Shown here: positions 16,651 through 25,031 of the stretch, piece after piece | Layout of the letters: each line of letters starts with the position of its first letter | Numbering within the stretch: position 1 is the stretch's first letter | Assembly (NCBI GenBank): GCA_017525225.1 | Contig: JAFXTB010000110.1 | Span: 39,972-103,971 of the forward strand | DNA from: Kiritimatiellia bacterium | GTDB taxonomy: Bacteria; Verrucomicrobiota; Kiritimatiellia; RFP12; UBA1067 | DNA: 64,000 bases | Reading direction: 5' to 3' | The notes under the pieces: generated by a model | Told to the model about the DNA's origin: nothing | Database searches by the model: none | What the model saw: only the letters and a program-made list of their open reading frames with translations | Made by a program: the position numbers and the translations under genes

Positions 16651-18342
16651 TCACGTGTAGCGCAGGACCTCGTCCACGGTCGTGTAGCCGTCGAGAATCG
16701 ACCTGACGCCATCCTCGCGCATGGTGCGCATCCCCAGCTCGCGCGCCTTCTCGCGGATGATCAGGGTAGGCGAACGCGAGTTGATGAGTTCGCGTATGGG
16801 GTTCGTCACGCGCAGATACTCGAAGATGGCCTTGCGTCCCTTGTACCCCGTGCCGTTGCATGTCTTGCAGCCCCTGCCGAAGTAGAACGGGCGCCCGCCT
16901 ATCTGGTCGCGGGTGAGGTTGATGCGCTCGAGCGTCTCGTTGTCGGGCTCGTACGCCTCCTTGCACTCGCGGCAGCAGGTGCGCAGCAGGCGCTGCCCAA
17001 GCACGGCCTCGAGGGTGGATGCCACCATGTACGGCGCCACGTTCATGTCCACGAAGCGCATCACGGCGCCGGCGGCGTCGTTGGTGTGCAGCGTGGAGAA
17101 CACAAGGTGGCCTGTCAGCGCGGCCTGGATGGCCACCTCGGCGGTCTCCAGGTCGCGGATCTCGCCGATGAGCATTATGTCCGGATCCTGTCGCAGGAAT
17201 GCGCGCAGCACCTTGGGGAAGGTGTTGCCGACATCCGGGTTGATCGGCACCTGCACGATGCCGTCCACGTCGTATTCGACAGGTTCCTCGGCGGTGAGAA
17301 GCTTCGAGTCGATGGAGTTGATGCGCCGCAGCACGGAGTAGAGCGTGGTCGTCTTGCCCGAGCCCGTGGGCCCCGTCACCACGATGATGCCGTTGGGCTT
17401 CTCGATGTCCATCGTCAGCTGCTCGTAGACATCCTCCGCGAGCCCCACGTTCTCAAGGTCGAGCGAAGTGGCGCTCTGGTCGAGGATACGCATGACGACG
17501 GACTCGCCGTGCGCGGTGGGCAGGCACGACACGCGCAGGTCCACGGGTCGGCCCGCGACTGTGATCGCTATGCGCCCGTCCTGCGGCACGCGCCGTTCGG
17601 CGATGTTGAGGTTCGCCATGATCTTCACGCGCGATATGATCGCGGGCGCCATCGACACGTCCGGCGCCTTCACCTCGTAGAGCGCGCCGTCCACCCGGTA
17701 GCGGATCTTGAAGTCCTTCTCGAACGGCTCGATGTGGATGTCGGCCGCGCGGTCCACTACGCCCTGGTAGAGGATCATGTTGACGAACTTCACGATGGCG
17801 TTGTTGTTGGCCGCACCCTCGAGCGCCGCCACGTCGTTCGGATCGGACTTGAGCGACTCGTCGCCGTCAAGCCCTTCGCCGAGCGACTTCAGCATGTCGG
17901 CCACCGAATCCGAGGCATCGCCGTAGTGCTGCGATATGCGCGCGTTGACGTCCGCCTCGCGCGCCATCACGAAGCGCACCTCCTTGTTGAGCGCGAAGGC
18001 GACCTCGTCGGAGACGCGCGGATCCACGAGGTTCGCCGTGGCGAGGGTGACGCTCGTGTCGTCCACGGCCACGCACAGCACGTTGTACATGCGCGCTATG
18101 GAGGAGGGTATGGCGTTCACGGTGTCCGCGTCCAGCTCCATCGCCGCAAGGTCAATCACCTCGCAGCCCTGGTACGCCGCCATCATGCCCAGGAGGTCGT
18201 CCTCCGTGACGTAACCCCCGTCTATGACCAGCTGGCGGATCGGCTTGCCGCCGTCGTTCTTCTGCTCGTCGAGGATGACTGCAATCTGCTCGTCGTCCAG
18301 GACGCCGTTCTGCTTGAGTAGGTCGAGTAGCGGATCGAACAT
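16651..18342 (-). CDS. pilB: GspE/PilB-family assembly ATPase
   Basis: The protein has 563 residues and is a hexameric cytoplasmic ATPase that powers type IV pilus extension or type II secretion. An MshEN-type N-domain (residues 1-150) is followed by the secretion ATPase core: Walker A GPTGSGKTTTL near residue 325, Walker B IMLIGEIRD, and a zinc finger with CCREC near 455 and CKTCNGTG near 490. It lies 4 nt after the pilT stop, so the two are co-transcribed. The absence of pilins, pilC or pilQ nearby leaves open whether the machine is a pilus or a pseudopilus. Confidence 0.9.
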   Translation of the reverse strand: MFDPLLDLLKQNGVLDDEQIAVILDEQKNDGGKPIRQLVIDGGYVTEDDLLGMMAAYQGCEVIDLAAMELDADTVNAIPSSIARMYNVLCVAVDDTSVTLATANLVDPRVSDEVAFALNKEVRFVMAREADVNARISQHYGDASDSVADMLKSLGEGLDGDESLKSDPNDVAALEGAANNNAIVKFVNMILYQGVVDRAADIHIEPFEKDFKIRYRVDGALYEVKAPDVSMAPAIISRVKIMANLNIAERRVPQDGRIAITVAGRPVDLRVSCLPTAHGESVVMRILDQSATSLDLENVGLAEDVYEQLTMDIEKPNGIIVVTGPTGSGKTTTLYSVLRRINSIDSKLLTAEEPVEYDVDGIVQVPINPDVGNTFPKVLRAFLRQDPDIMLIGEIRDLETAEVAIQAALTGHLVFSTLHTNDAAGAVMRFVDMNVAPYMVASTLEAVLGQRLLRTCCRECKEAYEPDNETLERINLTRDQIGGRPFYFGRGCKTCNGTGYKGRKAIFEYLRVTNPIRELINSRSPTLIIREKARELGMRTMREDGVRSILDGYTTVDEVLRYT

Positions 18343-18346
18343 GGCC

Positions 18347-19426
18347 CTACCGTCCCATCTGTTCCTTGAGCTTGGCGACCACGGTGTCCGGGTCCTGCGA
18401 CTTGGTGATCAGCTCGTCGTAGGATATCAGCCCGTTCTGGTAGTGCTGCGTGAGGCATGCGTCGAGCGTGACCATGCCGAACTTCGCGCCGGTCTGGATG
18501 TCGGAACGGATCTGGAATGTCTTGTTGTCGCGGATGCGGCTGCGGATGGATGGCGTCGCGAGCATGATCTCGAACGCCGCGATCCGCCCGGGCTTGTCGG
18601 CGCGCGGCAGGAGTATCTGCGAGATAACTGCCTGCAGGCCCACGGAAAGCTGCGTGCGCACCTGCTCCTGCTGGTCCGTCGGGAAGGAGTCCACAATGCG
18701 GTCGATCGTCTCGGCGGCGCCCGTGGTGTGCAGCGTGCCGAACACGAGGTGGCCCGTTTCGGCGGCGGTGATCGCCGCGGAGATCGTCTCGAGGTCGCGC
18801 ATTTCGCCCACGAGTATGACGTCCGGGTCCTGGCGGAGCGCGCGGCGGATGGCCTCGGCGAACGAGGGCACGTCGGCGCCGACCTCGCGCTGGGTGATGA
18901 GCGACTTCTTGGATGTGTGGTAGAATTCGATCGGGTCCTCGATCGTGATGATGTGCACGCCGCGCTCCTGGTTGATGACGTCGATCATCGATGCGAGCGT
19001 GGTGGACTTACCGGACCCCGTGGGCCCCGTCACAAGGATGAGGCCGCGCGGCTTGAAGAGGAGCTCCTTCACCGTGGGCGGCAGGCCGATCTGCTCGAGC
19101 GTCAGCAACGTGGATGGAATCATGCGGAGCACGCACCCCCACCGGTTGCGCTCCTTGAACACGCTCACACGGAAGCGCGTGCCGTCGTCGTGCGAGACAG
19201 CGAAGTCGGCGCCGCCGTGCTTCTCGACCTCGGCGAACTGCTCCGGCGTGCACAGCTCGCGGCAGAGCTTCTCCGTGTCCTCGGCCTGGAACGACTCGTC
19301 CGCAATCGGCACAAGCTCGCCGTGGACGCGCAGCTCCGGCGGCATGAACGCGCGTACGTGCAGGTCCGACGCGCCCTCGTCGATCGTCGCCTGCAGCAGA
19401 TCCTTCATCGTGATTTCAGTTGCCAT
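18347..19426 (-). CDS. pilT: PilT-type twitching motility retraction ATPase
   Basis: The protein has 359 residues from the ATG at 19426, chosen because GGAGAAAGG precedes it; upstream codons do not look coding. It has an N-terminal PAS-like domain (SDLHVRAFMPPELRVHGEL), Walker A GPTGSGKSTTL near residue 133 and the PilT-typical AIRRALRQDPDVILVGEMRDLETI. PilT drives pilus retraction at the inner membrane. With pilB it forms an extension/retraction pair, which favours a type IV pilus over a pure secretion system. Confidence 0.92.
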   Translation of the reverse strand: MATEITMKDLLQATIDEGASDLHVRAFMPPELRVHGELVPIADESFQAEDTEKLCRELCTPEQFAEVEKHGGADFAVSHDDGTRFRVSVFKERNRWGCVLRMIPSTLLTLEQIGLPPTVKELLFKPRGLILVTGPTGSGKSTTLASMIDVINQERGVHIITIEDPIEFYHTSKKSLITQREVGADVPSFAEAIRRALRQDPDVILVGEMRDLETISAAITAAETGHLVFGTLHTTGAAETIDRIVDSFPTDQQEQVRTQLSVGLQAVISQILLPRADKPGRIAAFEIMLATPSIRSRIRDNKTFQIRSDIQTGAKFGMVTLDACLTQHYQNGLISYDELITKSQDPDTVVAKLKEQMGR

Positions 19427-19476
19427 CGAAACAGCCTTTCTCCATGTGCGGCGGATAGTTCGCCCGTCGCGGTGAC

Positions 19477-19505
19477 ATGATAGCAAATTCCATCCGCTTA
19501 GGCAA
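19477..19505 (-). promoter_or_regulatory. pilT-pilB promoter
   Basis: On the minus strand TTGCCT (19500-19505) and TATCAT (19477-19482) are spaced 17 nt apart, about 50 nt upstream of the pilT ATG. The inserted repeat element begins just beyond the -35. Confidence 0.5.
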
Positions 19506-19512
19506 GCCGCAT

Positions 19513-19992
19513 CTAGCCTGGCAGTAGGACCGACGCATCAAAAAGGATTCCCCCTCCTGGTGGAGCGGGAATCCTTTTTTTGCGTCGGCAATGTCCAACA
19601 GCCAACAGCCAACAACCAGCAGTCAATTCCGAATGGTCGTGGCGCGGCTGATGCCGCGCCCGATTCCTTCCATCCGCTGCGGCATCGAGCCGCAGTGTCG
19701 CTCTGCGCGGGCTATCCGCGTCCACGACAGACATGAACAGCCTGAACTGTTCTGTCGATTCCTCGTACGCCGTAACCTCGCCTAGATGGATGTATCTCTG
19801 GAACAGCTTCGTATTCTTGCGGTACTGCAGATGGTAGAACATACCGCCCTTCGCGTTGCGAGAGAGGACGCAAAGGCGGCCTCTCGTCATGCGATGCGGC
19901 ATTTCCAGCATCTCCAACAGTCTGGCTTGTGCTTTCACGCCTGCCACCCTGCGGGCGGCGTAGCGGGGAAACGGCGAAGAATCGAAACGCAT
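19513..19992 (-). CDS. Small hypothetical protein inside an inverted-repeat element
   Basis: The open frame is 159 codons; the true start is unclear, with ATGs at 19992, 19911 and 19902. The middle part (RGRLCVLSRNAKGG, FYHLQYRKNTK, RYIHLGEVTAYE) resembles small proteins with a GxxxxxxYxxQY..GKxxxRY pattern, of the DUF6788-like kind that often accompany repeated or mobile DNA. The last 40 residues are encoded by the repeat arm and hairpin and look non-conserved (His/Arg-rich, then RIPAPPGGG). It may be a degenerate gene carried by the element. Function unknown. Confidence 0.35.
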   Translation of the reverse strand: MRFDSSPFPRYAARRVAGVKAQARLLEMLEMPHRMTRGRLCVLSRNAKGGMFYHLQYRKNTKLFQRYIHLGEVTAYEESTEQFRLFMSVVDADSPRRATLRLDAAADGRNRARHQPRHDHSELTAGCWLLAVGHCRRKKRIPAPPGGGILFDASVLLPG

Positions 19993-20206
19993 GGGGTGGG
20001 GGCCCCATGCAGAACGGAGGAACCGGGCGCGCGCGATTCCTTGCCGTTACATGGACTCCTCAAGGCAAAAGGCGCGCCATGACCGTTCAGAATTGGCGGT
20101 TGATTACTGGTGGTTGATTGTTGAACATTGCCGACGCACCAAAAATCGCGCACGAAGAAGCCGCTAGTGTGCATTATGGAGGCTTATGATTTTTGGTGCG
20201 TCGGCC
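19525..20206 (+). mobile_element. Non-autonomous element with nested inverted repeats, inserted at the prfA 3' end
   Basis: The segment is bounded by a 12-bp direct repeat, CTAGCCTGGCAG, at 19513-19524 and 20207-20218. Near each end lies a hairpin built on CGACGCA..AAAAA: 19531-19587 (about 20-bp stem including GGATTCCC/GGGAATCC) and 20131-20205 (perfect 18-bp stem starting GCCGACGCACC). Inside these, about 19576-19645 and 20078-20150 are inverted copies of each other over about 70 bp with scattered mismatches. A small open frame lies between the arms. The left hairpin followed by seven T could also terminate transcription. Confidence 0.6.
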
Positions 20207-21283
20207 CTAGCCTGGCAGGGCGGCGGCGACGCGCTCCGAGACGTCCTTCTCGCGCAGGGCGTCCAGCACCGGATCGAGATCGCCGTCAACGATGCGGTCG
20301 AGAGAATACAGCGTAAGGTCTACGCGGTGGTCGGTCAGCCTGTTCTGCGGAAAGTTGTATGTGCGGATGCGTTCGCTGCGGTCGCCCGATCCGCGCAGCG
20401 AGAGCCTGCTGGCGCCGGCGCGCGCCTCTTCCTCACGGCGCTTCTGGTCGAGGATGCGCGCCTTGAGCGTGGCGAGGCACTTCTCCTTGTTGCGCTGCTG
20501 GCTGCGCTCGTCCTGGCACTGCGCCACGAGCCCCGTGGGCAGGTGCGTCATCCTTATGGCGGAATAGGTCGTGTTGACGCCCTGGCCGCCATGTCCGCCG
20601 GCGCAGAAGATGTCGATCCGCAGATCCTTCTCCGGGATGTCGAAGTCGTCGTCCTCGGCATCGGCCTCGGGGAACACGATCACCGTGGCTGCGGACGTAT
20701 GGATGCGCCCCTGCGCCTCCGTCACCGGCACGCGCTGCACGCGATGCCCGCCGGACTCGAACCTGAACCGCCCGTAGGCGTTCTCGCCCGAGACGGTGAA
20801 GATGATCTCCTTGTAGCCATCGAGGGAAGTTGGCGAGGACGACATCACGTCGACCTTGAGCCCCTTCGCCTCGCAGTAGCGCGAGTACATGCGGAAGAGG
20901 TCGCCGGCGAATATCTCCGCCTCGTCGCCTCCGGTGCCGGGGCGGATCTCGAATACCGCCGCACGCCCTTCAAGCGGATCGGGCGGCAGAAGCCCGGCCA
21001 TCACGGCACGCTCGGCGGCAGGAACCGCCGCCTCCAGGGCGGCCAGCTCCTCGCGGGCCATCTCCCCCAGCTCGGGATCCTCGGCGAGCGCCTTGTTGCC
21101 CTCAATGTCGTCCAACAGCTTGAAGTAGCCCTTCGCGGCGGCCTCCAACTTGCGCAGCGCGGTATGCTCGCGGACAGTGGCGCGGTAGCGCTTCGCGTCC
21201 GCCAGCACGGCGGGGTCGCCCATGTCGGCCTCCACCTGCGCCAGCCGGGCCAGCACCCGTGCGATCTGTTCCTTGTCAATCAT
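20207..21283 (-). CDS. prfA: Peptide chain release factor 1
   Basis: The protein has 358 residues, normal for RF1, which recognises UAA and UAG stop codons. It carries the GTGGDEAEIF block, VTEAQGRIHTS typical of RF1, and the catalytic GGQ at residues 232-234 in GGHGGQGVNTT. The final codons (LPG then TAG) coincide with one copy of the 12-bp repeat flanking the downstream element, so the insertion left the reading frame intact. A working RF1 makes reassignment of UAG to an amino acid unlikely, which bears on the ybeY amber codon. Confidence 0.95.
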   Translation of the reverse strand: MIDKEQIARVLARLAQVEADMGDPAVLADAKRYRATVREHTALRKLEAAAKGYFKLLDDIEGNKALAEDPELGEMAREELAALEAAVPAAERAVMAGLLPPDPLEGRAAVFEIRPGTGGDEAEIFAGDLFRMYSRYCEAKGLKVDVMSSSPTSLDGYKEIIFTVSGENAYGRFRFESGGHRVQRVPVTEAQGRIHTSAATVIVFPEADAEDDDFDIPEKDLRIDIFCAGGHGGQGVNTTYSAIRMTHLPTGLVAQCQDERSQQRNKEKCLATLKARILDQKRREEEARAGASRLSLRGSGDRSERIRTYNFPQNRLTDHRVDLTLYSLDRIVDGDLDPVLDALREKDVSERVAAALPG

Positions 21284-21432
21284 CGTCTTCCAATATGAGA
21301 TGCGGGCAAACCGAAGCTTCCTCCAGGAGCCACCGCGCTAAACAAAACACCCGGCCAAGGGCCAGGTGTCGCATGGACTCGCCCCCATCGGCCCGTCCGC
21401 GCAAAGGGCGCGGCCGGGCAGCCGGGCGGCAT

Positions 21433-21639
21433 CTACTTCGCAAACTTCGCGTAGCGCTTCCTGAACATGTCGACACGGCCCTCCGTGTCGACCATTGTCT
21501 TCTGTCCCGTGAAATAGGGGTGGCACGCAGAGCACGTGTTCACCTGCATCTCCGGCTTCGTGGAGCGGGTGTGGATGACGTTGCCGCACGCGCACGTGAT
21601 CGTGGCGTCGCCGTACTTGGGATGTATTCCTTCTTTCAT
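21433..21639 (-). CDS. rpmE: 50S ribosomal protein L31
   Basis: The protein has 68 residues from the ATG at 21639; an upstream ATG at 21657 would add six unlikely residues, and GAAAGG lies before the chosen start. It opens with MKEGIHPKYG and has the zinc-binding cysteines CACG and CSACHPYFTG, so it is the zinc (C+) form of L31, a component of the large subunit near the central protuberance. It stands before prfA on the same strand, a common pairing. Confidence 0.95.
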   Translation of the reverse strand: MKEGIHPKYGDATITCACGNVIHTRSTKPEMQVNTCSACHPYFTGQKTMVDTEGRVDMFRKRYAKFAK

Positions 21640-21670
21640 TGCTGGTCTGCCTTTCAAAAATTGGAGCGAT

Positions 21671-21676
21671 ATTATA
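21671..21676 (-). promoter_or_regulatory. -10 box of the rpmE promoter
   Basis: The minus strand reads GGGTATAATATCGC, 31 nt before the rpmE ATG, leaving room for a short leader with a ribosome-binding site. Confidence 0.5.
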
Positions 21677-21746
21677 CCCTATTCGCCGCCGGAAATCAAT
21701 AGACCTAGCGAAAAATTTTTTAGATCCTTTAGATTTTTAGATTTTT

Positions 21747-21998
21747 AACCTAAATTCCTCATTTCGTTTTTCCACGCCATGTTGTATCTCACGCAGAGGC
21801 GCGGAGAGGCAGAGTTCGCAGAGGTTATCTCTATTGCTTGGATACGTATTTGCTTTCATCAATTGGGTGAAAGAGCTTTCCGAGATTTTTCTTGCCATGG
21901 TTTTCTTTTCCGTCGGATTTTGAGCTTTCTCTGCGTCCTCCGCCTCTCTGCACCTCCGCGTGAGACTTCCAACCGAGGATTTTAGGTTTAAATTCGCA
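21747..21998. repeat. Interspersed palindromic element between rpmE and the AAA-ATPase gene
   Basis: The stretch holds two inverted copies of a roughly 40-bp motif, TCTCACGCAGAGGCGCGGAG at 21787-21806 and its partner ending CACCTCCGCGTGAGA near 21965. Outer arms read TAACCTAAATTC and GGTTTAAATTC in mirror orientation. The motif resembles CTCACGCAGAGGCGCAGAG repeats scattered in many environmental bacterial genomes. The flanking 21658-21746 is AT-rich with short AGATTTTT repeats. No gene is evident in the 350-bp gap. Confidence 0.55.
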
Positions 21999-22007
21999 AG
22001 CCGTTGC

Positions 22008-23609
22008 CTATCGGGAAGCACTGTACGGCTCGGCGGCGCAATCGGCGAGGTGGCGCGTCTTGGAGTCAAAGGAAAGGCCAATGAGCCAGATCGGGCGGTC
22101 GTCGGCAAGGTAAGGCTCGGCGTACTTCTTTTCGCGAATCTGCGCGAAGGCCTTGTCCACCGGCTCGTCCACCTTCAGCTCGAAGATGTAGATGCCCTTC
22201 TTGTGCTTCGCCACGACATCGGCGCGTCCGTTCGACTGCCGGTCTTCGGTGACGACCTCCACGCCCTGCGATGCAAGCAGCGTATAGAGAATGCGTCCGT
22301 AGGAGAACTCCTGCACTTCGTCCTCCTTCGGGCCGTAGGGCAGATGCGCGTAGAGCGATCTGATGCCGACAAAGAACTTGGACCAGTTCGCGTGCAGCAA
22401 CGTCTTGCCAAGATTCGCGGCCCACACGTCAGTCTCGCCTGCGGCGACGCCGGCGATAAGCGTGGCAAGGTCTCTGCGCACCTCCTCGTCGGGGACGCCC
22501 AGAGTGAAGTCCTCGCTATCTGCATCGTATCCTTTTACGGTGAGGTAGCCGGACTGGAAGAGCAAGGCCGTTGCGGTGAGGTTTCTGAGGTCCGCGACAT
22601 CAAAGGCCGCCGCCGGAACGCCAGACATCTCTTCGTAGTCGATCGAAAGGATGTCCTCGCGTTTCAGGTAGTTCATCAGCATCGACGGACGCCCCGTCGT
22701 CACCCATGTCGCCTTGAAGCCCGTCTTCGACTTGGCGGCAAGCGTGTAGGCAACGGAAATGGGATTATAGACGGTCGTCTCGTCATCGGGCGAAAAGCGG
22801 AATCCGTTGTACCACCGCTTCATCTCGGCGCGGTAGTCCTCGTAGGTCTTGCCCATGATCGCCGCATGCTCGCGCAGATGCTCCTCGAAGTTCGCGGAAA
22901 GCTCGTCCTCCGTGTAGCCGAACATCGTCGCGTAGTTCCTGTCCTGGGACATGTCGACGATGTTGTTCAGCGCCGAGAACACGGAGAGCTTCGTGAACTT
23001 CGAGACACCCGTCATGAAGAGGAAGCGGATGTCGCCGGTACGGTTCTTCATCTGCGAATAGACGACGGAAAGCCTTTCGCGCACGGCCTCGGCCTTGGCT
23101 ACGTCGTCCAGGCAATGCCCCACGGGCGCGTCATATTCGTCGACGAGGATCACCACGCCCTTGTGGACGTCATTGCCGTTCTCGTCCTTTTGCCAGGCGA
23201 GCGTGTCAATCGCCAGACCGAAATTGTCCGCTGGCGTAAGCGACTTGTTGTACGCGTAGCCCGCTTGCGCGAGCTTGCGTTCAACATGCCACGCGAGCGA
23301 CCTCTCGAATTCCTCCACGCTCATGGTCGTGAGGTCGTTGAACTCGAAGTGGATGATCGGGTATTTCTCCCACTTCCAGTCCATTTTGTCGATGGCAAGC
23401 CCCTCGAAGAGCTCGCGCCGGGCGGAGAAGAGCGCCCTAAGGGTCGAGACCATGAGAGACTTGCCGAACCTGCGCGGACGCGAGATAAAAAAGAGCTTGG
23501 CCCCAATGGTCGTGACAAGACGGTGGACGAACATCGTCTTGTCCACGTAAATGCAACCCTCCTTCCTCAAGGAAGGAAAGTCGTGCGTGTCTGTGGCTAT
23601 CGGTCTCAT
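22008..23609 (-). CDS. AAA-ATPase-like / PD-(D/E)XK nuclease family protein
   Basis: The protein has 533 residues from the ATG at 23609, with a TATAAT box 9 nt upstream. The N-terminal AAA-ATPase-like domain has a Walker A-like SRPRRFGKS at residues 43-51 and a Walker B-like VVILVDEYDAPV near 150. The C-terminal domain shows a PD-(D/E)XK pattern: GRADVV followed by IFELKVDE near residue 490. These two-domain proteins (PF09820 plus PF08011 type) are abundant in anaerobes, often in many copies, and their function is not established. Links to mobile DNA or defence have been suggested. It directly follows the palindromic element. Confidence 0.85.
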   Translation of the reverse strand: MRPIATDTHDFPSLRKEGCIYVDKTMFVHRLVTTIGAKLFFISRPRRFGKSLMVSTLRALFSARRELFEGLAIDKMDWKWEKYPIIHFEFNDLTTMSVEEFERSLAWHVERKLAQAGYAYNKSLTPADNFGLAIDTLAWQKDENGNDVHKGVVILVDEYDAPVGHCLDDVAKAEAVRERLSVVYSQMKNRTGDIRFLFMTGVSKFTKLSVFSALNNIVDMSQDRNYATMFGYTEDELSANFEEHLREHAAIMGKTYEDYRAEMKRWYNGFRFSPDDETTVYNPISVAYTLAAKSKTGFKATWVTTGRPSMLMNYLKREDILSIDYEEMSGVPAAAFDVADLRNLTATALLFQSGYLTVKGYDADSEDFTLGVPDEEVRRDLATLIAGVAAGETDVWAANLGKTLLHANWSKFFVGIRSLYAHLPYGPKEDEVQEFSYGRILYTLLASQGVEVVTEDRQSNGRADVVAKHKKGIYIFELKVDEPVDKAFAQIREKKYAEPYLADDRPIWLIGLSFDSKTRHLADCAAEPYSASR

Positions 23610-23618
23610 CGCGCGGGT

Positions 23619-23624
23619 ATTATA
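23619..23624 (-). promoter_or_regulatory. -10 box of the AAA-ATPase gene promoter
   Basis: The minus strand reads GGTGTATAATACCC with the ATG 9 nt after the box; no ribosome-binding site is visible. Confidence 0.6.
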
Positions 23625-23772
23625 CACCATCTGCCGCCCTTTGGGCAAGGAGGTTCGTGGTCGCGCGTAGCGCCGCGTCTTCCACAAAAAACTTGGAAGA
23701 ACCAAAAAATGCAGATGCGTCCAGATTGCCTTCGAAACGGCAGCATGGGTCGCAGGGATGCCGCGGATATGG

Positions 23773-23778
23773 TATAAT
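23773..23778 (+). promoter_or_regulatory. -10 box of the GT4 glycosyltransferase promoter
   Basis: TATGGTATAATATGCGCG lies with its hexamer 11 nt before the ATG at 23790. The transcript would have a leader of about 4-5 nt, effectively leaderless. Confidence 0.65.
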
Positions 23779-23789
23779 ATGCGCGACCC

Positions 23790-25031
23790 ATGAACATACT
23801 TTTCCTTTCGCACTACTATCCGCCAGAAGGCAACGCCCCCGCTTCCCGCGTGGCGGCGCTGGCTGAACGCTGGGTGGCCGCCGGGCACAGCGTCACGGTG
23901 GTGACATGCGCCCCGAACGTGCCGAACGGAATCGTCTACAAAGGCTACCGCAACCGCTGGTGCGCGAGGGAGACCGTCAATGGCGTGGATGTGGTGCGGG
24001 TATGGACCTATCTCGCCGCCAATCGTGGCGCCGTGCGGCGCATGTTCAATTTCGTCTCATACTTCTTCTCGGCGCTTTGGCGGACCCTGCGCCTGCCAAG
24101 GCCCGATGTGGCCATCGCCACTTCGCCCCAGATATTCTGCGGCTACGCCGGCGTGTGGGTGAAACGCCTCCGCCGCATTCCACTCGTGATGGAGATTCGC
24201 GACATCTGGCCGGAGTCCATGGCCGCAGTAGGCGCACGCGTGCCGTCGCCTGCCATCTGGGCGCTTGAGGGAATCGAACGTTCGCTCTACCGGGTCTGCG
24301 ACAGGATAGTCACCGTGGGCGAGGGCTATCGCGACCGCCTCGTGGAAAAAGGCGTTCCGGCCGACAGGATATCCATCGTCATGAACGGAACGGATCCCTC
24401 GCTCTTCTTTCCACGCCCCAAGGACGAGGATCTACTGTCCAGGCACGGTCTCTCGGGCAAGTTCGTCGTCTCGTACGTCGGCACGGTCGGCATGGCATGC
24501 GGACTCGAGGTGGTGCTGGACGCGGCCGCCATGCTCGCCGCCGAGACGCGCGCACCAGGCATGCCCGAGATAGTGTTCGCGATAGTGGGCGATGGCGCCT
24601 GCCGCGAACAGCTCGAATCCGACGCGAGGCGCCGCGGCCTCGTCAACGTGGTATTCACGGGGCGCAGGCCCAAGTCCGAGATGCCCGCCTGGATCGCCTC
24701 CTCGGACGCAAACCTGGTCCATCTCAGGCGCAGCGGACTGTTCACCACCGTGATGCCTTCCAAGATATTCGAGTCCGCCGGATGCGCCCGCCCCGTGATC
24801 ATGGGCGTGGACGGATATGCGAAAAAACTCGTGCTGGATGCCGAAGCCGGGTTGGACATGAAGCCTGAGGATGCCGGGTCGCTCGTAGATTGCGCGCGCC
24901 GGCTTGCGTCAGACCGCGCGCTCTGCGAACGCCTCGGCGCCAACGCCCTGGAAAGGATTGGCCGCGTGCACAGCCGCGACCGCCAGGCCCAGGACTACCT
25001 TGAACTGCTTTCCAAGCTCACGGCGAGATAG
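23790..25031 (+). CDS. WbuB-like GT4 family glycosyltransferase
   Basis: The protein has 413 residues. The N-terminal Rossmann domain begins ILFLSHYYPPEGNAPASR and contains PLVMEIRDIWPESM near residue 135, both typical of WbuB-like GT4 enzymes that add amino-sugars (for example L-FucNAc) to O-antigen or capsule repeats. The C-terminal half has the sugar-nucleotide site with FESAGCARPVIMG near residue 325. It is cytoplasmic or peripheral to the membrane. It converges with the glycan operon on the other strand, overlapping its last gene by 14 bp. Confidence 0.85.
   Translation: MNILFLSHYYPPEGNAPASRVAALAERWVAAGHSVTVVTCAPNVPNGIVYKGYRNRWCARETVNGVDVVRVWTYLAANRGAVRRMFNFVSYFFSALWRTLRLPRPDVAIATSPQIFCGYAGVWVKRLRRIPLVMEIRDIWPESMAAVGARVPSPAIWALEGIERSLYRVCDRIVTVGEGYRDRLVEKGVPADRISIVMNGTDPSLFFPRPKDEDLLSRHGLSGKFVVSYVGTVGMACGLEVVLDAAAMLAAETRAPGMPEIVFAIVGDGACREQLESDARRRGLVNVVFTGRRPKSEMPAWIASSDANLVHLRRSGLFTTVMPSKIFESAGCARPVIMGVDGYAKKLVLDAEAGLDMKPEDAGSLVDCARRLASDRALCERLGANALERIGRVHSRDRQAQDYLELLSKLTAR

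Noticed and set aside
19531..20205. Integron attC sites, suggested by hairpins with short shared ends
   Set aside because: No GTTRRRY/RYYYAAC core boxes and no integrase nearby; the hairpin ends are CGACGCA.
21960..23777. 605-codon plus-strand frame opposite the AAA-ATPase gene
   Set aside because: It mirrors a gene with Walker A and PD-(D/E)XK motifs and runs out past its start; a shadow frame.
23640..23789. Additional small gene between the AAA-ATPase and GT4 genes
   Set aside because: No frame with a plausible start or composition; only the two divergent promoters are supported.
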